DNA of 64,000 nt from Chrysaora quinquecirrha. Taxonomy: Eukaryota > Cnidaria > Scyphozoa > Semaeostomeae > Pelagiidae. This document shows positions 57,763 to 64,000 of this stretch, piece by piece. The DNA is taken from NCBI GenBank assembly GCA_014526335.1, contig JACTAT010000038.1, positions 1,284,582 through 1,348,581 of the forward strand. Direction: 5' to 3'. The position numbers and the translations under genes are program-made. How positions within the stretch are numbered: position 1 is the first letter of the stretch; the number at the start of each line of letters is the position of its first letter. The notes under the pieces were generated by a model. That model was not told the origin of the DNA. It worked only from the letters and a program-made list of their open reading frames with translations, and made no database searches.

Positions 57763-59150
57763 ATGGAAAATGGCGTCGATATCGAAAATGCATACTTTGC
57801 TTTTCAACTCTTTCCATGGAGAAGCGATGGGACTTCAATTTGGTGGAAGGAAAGGGTAGCTTTAATATAAAAGAAGCTTTGCAGTTACTCTCTGTCTGCA
57901 AAAATATAGGAATATATATGCCGTTCTTGTTTTAGATTATTGAAACGTATTCACTCAGCAAGATTAAAATTGAAAGAACTCGAAGACGTATCGTGTAGCT
58001 GCAACAAATTGTGATTTATCTGTCAAATCTAGATGTTCTAAGCAAGCACTATTTGCACCTGAATGTATTGTTGAAGAAGAGGATGTAGTTGAGGAGAGTT
58101 ACAATAATGTGTTATCATCATCAATCAATTTTTTAAATCAGCCGAATAGGCCTAACAAAAAAACGACACCGGATGGACTAACTTTTTTATCGCCCTTGCA
58201 CGAAACATTAATCACTGATCATCCAATGACAAGCACTCCATGCCAAGCTGACAGAGTAAAAAAACAAAAAACTAAATCGAATTTGTCTGATAGTTCAGTT
58301 GAAACAAGTGTGTCAATAAAAGTAGTCTGGAAATCAAGAACTAAGAGAAGCAGATTCCCCAAGACCTCAAATCCGTTGGGTTAATGTTATGTCGGGGCAC
58401 ATACAAGCAACTTGCCACTGCTGCCTGGAAACACTCAGAGCTACGCTCCAACATTATTGAGTTATTTCTAAAAGAAATTGACAAAGAGTGCATCAGACTT
58501 TGTGCTGACAAAAGGAAGCCAAATAATTCAAAGCGATCTGCAAAGATTCTTGAAAACAGCCCTGCAAAAAAGGTTTCTGAAAAGCAAGAAAAAAATGCAC
58601 CAAGTTGTCTCCGGCTTACAAGCAAGGAAGAAATACTTGGATTCACATTTGAGAAGTTTGATGAGGAACTTTCAAACAGAGCACCACTCATGAAATCAGC
58701 ACTGATGGCCATGTCATGGCGGAGGAGCAAGAAGAAGGAAGATGACCCTTATTTAACTCCTGCAGTTTGAATTTCTGCAGCAGTATGCTTTAAAAACAGG
58801 TCTAGACGAATGACTGCTGTACAACTCATTCAAACATTTATGATGAAACACTCAGGGTGAGTCTTCATTTGAACTTATGTTGTATATGATAAAGTGGTAG
58901 GAATTTGTTCCCCAACTAACAGAGTACAGATTTCGGCATTCTACAAAATGATGTTTTAATTTTTCTACCAGGCTACTCTACTCAGGCTGGGAGCATTACA
59001 ACTGTCTGTGTCACACACATTTCTATGCAAAAAACTTGATGAATATGGCAAAGGTCATTTGGATGAAATATTGCAGCAAATAGATGCAGATGGGAAACAT
59101 TTGGACCATAATCCAGCTCCTAATCAAGCAACAACTCCAGAGATAGGTCG
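57763..59150 (+). pseudogene. Multi-exon gene of unknown function, probably element-derived
   Basis: Possible exons: 57,763-57,860 (MENGVDIENAYFAFQLFPWR); a region near 57,937-58,010 (LLKRIHSARLKLKELEDVSC); 58,109-58,384; and 58,384-58,857, with RLTSKEEILGFTFEKFDEEL, then after an in-frame TGA at 58,768 ISAAVCFKNRSRRMTAVQL, to a GTGAGT donor. After an acceptor (TTTCTACCAG), 58,971-59,145 reads LLRLGALQLSVSHTFLCKKL. The last two exons join coherently and match a pattern I associate with multicopy uncharacterised cnidarian proteins; I cannot name a function. Stops between exons suggest a pseudogene. Confidence 0.45.
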
Positions 59151-59740
59151 CAAAGTAGTTATTGATATAGTCCGGGTGCTGACAGCCGAAATCGGGGTGA
59201 CTACTTGCGATTTTAGCGGGACTTTTAATTTTTGCACAAATGTGTTCAGTTTCACATCCTAAACACGATTTTACCTGTTGGCCATCCTGAATTTTCTTGT
59301 GAGACGCGTCCAACCCGTTTTTGTCCAGCAAAACTCATGCAGTGTTCCAGCAAGAAACCGCCATTTTCAACAACAATTTGAAAGGAACTAATTGAAGCGA
59401 CTCTTAATATCAGGGTGTGCGTTAGCTTTAAAGATGCTTTTTATGTACAAATCAAAACGAAATTACTAAGACAGAAGGCAAAAATTGCACCACATTCTTT
59501 GAACAAATCAATTGGATAATTGTCAGGAACGAAGTTTCATATGTTTGTTAATTACTCTTTGTTCTTGTTTTCTGTGCTATGAATTGATAATGTTGGTCGA
59601 TACCCCCCGATGAAATTATGCTTTGCGAAGTGCAATAAAACCCAATTCCGTGGAATCGTGGAATGAGAAACCAGTATGGAACCCCTATGTTTAGTAATAT
59701 GGGTCTTAAAACCTCAAATCATTTCGTATATAGATCATTT
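59151..59740. other. No recognised feature
   Basis: Short frames only; possible decayed DNA elements, none with readable ends. Confidence 0.4.
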
Positions 59741-59900
59741 CGTGCTGTGGCATCGTGGTGTAATCCAGCTGACCCGTGGTGTGAAGAGCTCAGTGTGGTC
59801 AGGGTTCGAGCCCAGCCACGGTAGCGTCACAGCCAGGGTCGAGGTCTCGATTAGTTAACCTACTACTGAGATCCTAGCGACTGGCACTAAAACACCATTT
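59741..59900 (+). mobile_element. tRNA-derived SINE-like sequence
   Basis: TGGCATCGTGGTG (59,748) resembles an RNA polymerase III A box, and GGTTCGAGCCC (59,803) is a near-consensus B box. The spacing of about 55 bp is compatible with a tRNA-derived promoter. The region between does not fold into a clean tRNA, so it is not called a tRNA gene. The 3' extent is uncertain, and no tail or target duplication is identified. Confidence 0.5.
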
Positions 59901-62900
59901 CACCTATAGAGGAAATGAATCCTCCTTGTGATGTTTTTATAACTAGATTATGAAGTACATAAACATTCTGTCTCTTTTGGCAGGTAATGTCACAAACGTA
60001 ACAATTGTCAAGGCACAAAATATTTGCTTGTGCAAAGGCAACTACACACATGAGACTATTGTACATTCTAAACTAATTAGGAAGTTATTCTGCTTTACCA
60101 TTTTGACCCCTTCGAGGCGAACACTAAGACCATATTTCAAACCGTTATAGCTGATGAAGGGTAGAACTTTTGATTTTGAAAACTCGAGCTTTTCGCTATT
60201 TTGCGTTTAGCGCGGGACACAGTAGCAATGTCAAAGTGTGAAAGCTAATCCTTACCGATGCCGTTTAAACAGCCCTCGAAGGAAACTCCGTTTTAAAGAT
60301 CAAAAGACTCTAAAGCTAGAATAATGGGGATCTTATGCTATCTTGCAACAAGTGCCGCACCTGCGGCTACAGCAAGCTTGAGGGTAGGAGGAACCAACTC
60401 AAAAGTGTTTGTTCTGCCGTGTGCGAATCGCAAAGAGCTGCTCATCTCCATCGTCGTCATCAAAGAAGCCTCCTTTTTAAGAGCTATTAGAACAGACATG
60501 ATCCTATGTTCAGAAAGCTGCAGCTGCGTTAGCATCGGGGCTGGGACTCTTTTGCAGCAGGAATCAAGTGAATTGATGTAGTGGGTAATGGATAAAGGGT
60601 AAACTAACAACATGTTAAGTTTTTAGACTCTTTCCGTGGGGAATTCAGCCTTCGAAGAATCATCCGTTTCAAAAGGTTTTGGTATGGACATTAGCCCAAA
60701 ACTATAGGGCGGGTGACACTCTTTTTACTTCGCAGCACCGCCACCGGCACCGCATAAACATAAAAGAGAAGTACGGCAACTTTGGGATATTGTCCAGACA
60801 TAACTATGCTGCTGATCATTGCTTACAGTAAAAATATACCGATTCATCACACTTCAGACTTTGCTTTCTTTTTCTTCCAAGTTGACTCGAAGTTGCCTCA
60901 AAAGTTGCCTCCAACAAGGCATAGATTATGCAAGAGAGCGAAAAATTGTAAACTACGAGAATACACAAATACGTACATAATGCACTGACATTTGGAAATT
61001 GGAGCCTGGGAAACCTGCGCTGCATGAAAGAGGCGAGCGTCACACACTTCAAGAGGTAACAAGAGACAAAGAACAGACACAACGCTGAAAGCGCTGGCTT
61101 CGAAACATGACAATGTATTCACGCTTTCATAAAGTCCGAGAAATTATTTTCAGAAAGAACAGTTAGAGACTAGTTTTCAGATGATGAAAATGAAATACTC
61201 CTAGGTTTTCGACATAGTGTTTGGCTATGAGCATATGTTTGGCATTCCTGCCATAGATGCGCTCAAGGCTGTATGCTTCATTTTGGCAAATTGACCTCTT
61301 CTGTCGCATTTTCTTCTTTGCTCTTCCGTGATAGCGTTACGGTGATCGCTGCTTATAAGATTCCTTAGGCCTTTTTGATTGGTAGATTAGCACTAGGCAC
61401 AATGCTTAACACGACAGGCAGATTGACAGTAAAAGGCGAAACTAAGCAATAGGACCTCATTCTTCCTCTCGATGCGACAAAATCTCGTGATTATTTGTCA
61501 CATCTTAATTAAAGAATTCAAATGATTTGTGCATATACGTTTTCTTCTCCATTAATGATACTTTTGCATTTGGACTTCAGCCGTCGGATCATAGAGGAGT
61601 GGGAGTGAGTCTTAGCATTATAACGGCACATGTTGTTACGGCCATTTGTTGTTACGACTTATTTCCTTTCATTGCGTGATAGTTGATTAAAATTTGTTGT
61701 CTCGTTTCAGTTTTTTTGGTCGCATGAAGATGTGACGACCCCCCAAGAGAAACTCCGTATTTTCGTGCTATAAATGGATTTGATTGGTTTGATGAAAAAG
61801 CTATTGTTTTTGTGGTGAAAGCTGCAATCTGATTGGGACGCCAATTTTTTAACGCGCCTTGCCAGTTTCAGAATTGTAAGGACACACAAGTCCCACACCC
61901 AGTAATTGTAAAAAAAAACAACAACAACATAGAGTGAAGTCGTGGGACTTACATTGTGAGTCTAAAGCTAGTCTGCTTATTAACTTTATAACAAAAACCT
62001 GGACAAAAATCAGACTTTTCTAGACACCAATCACAGCGCAGTATTTTTCCAATCTGTGATTTGATTGGTTCGTGGAAATTTACGTTTCTTAACAACAGCC
62101 GGTACTTGACTTGACATGGATCCCTTTTGTATGCAGTATGCACGCTGTAAGGGAGTAAACTTATCAGTTGAACTATTCGCGCTTAATATATTTCTAACTA
62201 ATAATAACTCATAACTAATGCGGACATGCGTGTTACTAACGCTTATGTACTATGTACTGTAAATAAAATGAAACTAATGATGATAACGATTCACCAATAA
62301 AGAAATAAAAATAGTTACATAATTAGGCATCAGTCAATCCTTAAAAATTTTGCATAACATTTGGATGAATGAGATTTAGTGTTTACTTCATTCGACATAC
62401 AATATCTACTAAATTGAATGCATTTTATTTTCTGGCTCCTGCTTCTCCTTATCTCTTACTGTTGTAATTACAGTACGACTTCGAAGCAATATAATTCGCT
62501 TGTTTTTTTATAATAAGCAGGGGCGTTATTGTATCATCGTCGTCTTGGTTATGGAGCAATTATGATGGCGATTGTTTGTACATAGATTTCAAAGAAGATA
62601 CGAATTTGATTTGTGCAAATCGTAATTATTACGCAGTCCACGGTAAATATCTTGTAATAGGTACACCTACTACACCAACCACACTGCTGCAAGTTTAACT
62701 AGTATAATCTACGCTAGTCTTGCAAACCGTTGAGTTCCGACTGATCAGTCCAGAAAGTGAAGTTTTTGTATTTGATGAAAAGTCAGCCTGGTTAAATAGG
62801 GTTGGTTAAACAGCATCGGTTTCAGAATAGTTTAAATTTTCGATGGTGCAAAATTCACTGTACTGTCTTACTTATTTGATAAGAAAATCCAGAACGAGAT

Positions 62901-63310
62901 AACCAACTTCTAATCCCTTGAATAGATGATCTTCATCTACCAGAAGAGGACTACGAGTATGCAGTCAGGGGCGCCAATCCAAAGGGATGTGGGGATGTAC
63001 ATATCCACAATCATGCAGAATCACAGTAGCTTAGTTCTCGATCCCACAGTTCCATTGTACATAGCTCAAGCTTATCAAAATGACTTGCATAATACAGTAT
63101 TCCTCTAATCAACACCCTTGATTTGAAAACACCCCTATGAACGATCCTCTATTATCACCTCTCAATGAATAGCAACCAGACGGGGGTCTGTCAAACAGCA
63201 GCCTCGCAGCTCCTTCCCAATTCCAAAATTTATTGAATTTAGAACTAAATCTTACCTGCTATTTATACAATATAAAACAGTTGTTGTGATCTAGTCGTAA
63301 ACGATTCACT
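59901..63310. other. 3.4 kb without recognised genes
   Basis: A higher-GC patch at 60,320-60,620 is open on both strands (minus: SEHRIMSVLIALKKEASLMT and LKLAVAAGAALVAR; plus: MGILCYLATSAAPAATASLR). I recognise neither. If real, it could be a host exon or another element fragment. The rest is AT-rich with an A-rich run at 61,910. No repeat or element ends are identified. Confidence 0.4.
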
Positions 63311-63985
63311 ATGGATGACATAGGGAATACTATAAAGAAGATAAAGCAAGTACGCAAAGAAGCCCAATCACTGTTCTGTCAGCAAAATGAACCTACTGTT
63401 CCAGAACTAGAACATATGGGGGCAAGACTGTACGCTTCAAGCAATGCTCTGCGATACCTAAAAGCGATTATGCTTGAACAACATGCCAGTCAATCCGAAT
63501 ATGAAGACAAGCTTCACCTAATCGAGAAAATCAAGGAATCTGAAATGAAACTAGTAGACTTATGTAATTCAATAGATGATGTCATAGCTGCGAAGGAAAG
63601 GGAAAATAGATTTATTGTTGATGAAGTTTTCACTGGAGCACAAGGTAGACCGAAAAAGAACATCAAGATAGATCAACTGGAATCCATGTTACAACTCGGA
63701 TATTCATTGGTTACAATAGCGCAGCTTTTCGGTAAGAATGACTTGTATTGTTGTGATAGGTCAATGCTAATAAAAATGACGTGGGAGATTGATGGATTGA
63801 TGTTATTGTTAAATCTTTCTTTACATTTGTCTTCAGATTTATCGGATGTATTGAAATTCGCCAAGACTAATTTTGGATTTTTGCAAATTTTTCTAGATAC
63901 AAAGAAACTTGCTTTTGGTAGAACTCCTATCACAATTAATTTACACATGTTTGTATTTTTAATTGTACCGTCTTTCCTTGAATAA
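63311..63985 (+). CDS. First exon of a probable DDE-integrase-type element gene, running off the window
   Basis: It starts with ATG at 63,311 (MDDIGNTIKKIKQVRKEAQS). The first 110 residues are helical and charged. A GRPKKNIKIDQLESMLQLGY / SLVTIAQLFG segment (to about 63,731) follows, which looks like a helix-turn-helix introduced by a GRP-basic motif. That layout is typical of multicopy metazoan genes with a downstream integrase-like core. A consensus donor follows TTCG|GTAAGAATG at about 63,731, so codons beyond it to 63,985 are probably intron read-through. No stop or frameshift occurs in the exon. The catalytic part would be beyond the right edge. Confidence 0.5.
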   Translation: MDDIGNTIKKIKQVRKEAQSLFCQQNEPTVPELEHMGARLYASSNALRYLKAIMLEQHASQSEYEDKLHLIEKIKESEMKLVDLCNSIDDVIAAKERENRFIVDEVFTGAQGRPKKNIKIDQLESMLQLGYSLVTIAQLFGKNDLYCCDRSMLIKMTWEIDGLMLLLNLSLHLSSDLSDVLKFAKTNFGFLQIFLDTKKLAFGRTPITINLHMFVFLIVPSFLE

Positions 63986-64000
63986 CTGCCTCCCTCGAAA

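Noticed and set aside
59745..59820. A tRNA gene
   Set aside because: Pol III boxes are present but no clean cloverleaf with anticodon arm can be formed.

Overview
This window is AT-rich, intron-bearing metazoan DNA made almost entirely of transposable-element remains, nested inside one another, beside a long satellite array. No bacterial-type operon, rRNA, tRNA gene, CRISPR array or clear single-copy host gene is visible. The mix of families (Polinton/Maverick, GIY-YIG Penelope-like, MULE with SWIM and Ulp1-type domains, EnSpm-like, a tyrosine-recombinase gene, SF3-helicase element, hAT, Tc1-like, Gypsy, LINE, a tRNA-like SINE) suggests a marine invertebrate, most likely a cnidarian. That assignment is inference from family content only.

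Layout. 1-9.8 kb: a tandem satellite of period 137 bp, about 72 copies. 9.8-31.3 kb: a broken Polinton landscape. A minus-strand fragment (9.8-10.8 kb) is followed by a 681-bp MITE, then a promoter-like region with CCAAT boxes, heat-shock-element-like arrays and a TATA box. A protein-primed family B DNA polymerase pseudogene follows (12.2-22.9 kb). It is split by an 8.0-kb hAT element (14,321-22,358, 8-bp target duplication), which itself holds a 2.0-kb insert with terminal direct repeats and a 2.0-kb foldback element. Next come an adenovirus-type protease pseudogene, three satellite monomers, a MITE, a Tc1/mariner-like transposase, a GCGTCAC-rich palindrome, an SF3-helicase pseudogene, 3.6 more satellite monomers, and a second copy of the Polinton fragment.

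31-33.4 kb: a Gypsy polyprotein fragment, AT-rich sequence and an isolated EnSpm-like exon. 33.4-52.0 kb: a giant imperfect palindrome. Its arms carry copies of an EnSpm-like transposase gene, and its loop holds a multi-exon MULE gene (44.3-37.1 kb, minus) interrupted by a Penelope fragment and a pogo-like MITE. Only the right arm holds about 3.6 kb with a three-exon gene for the C-terminal half of a tyrosine-recombinase-like protein, whose reading frame stays open across all splice junctions.

52-64 kb: a head-to-head inverted Penelope insertion with a 15-bp target duplication, a 94-bp minisatellite, exons of unrecognised element genes, a 5'-truncated LINE, a SINE-like sequence, a long stretch with nothing recognised, and the first exon of a probable DDE-element gene at the right edge.

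Most coding remains are dead (stops, frameshifts, insertions). The possible exceptions are the recombinase-like gene (46.3-48.7 kb), the C-terminal part of the Penelope GIY-YIG frame and the right-edge exon. The genes do not form one pathway. What links them is insertion history: clean target duplications let the layers be ordered.
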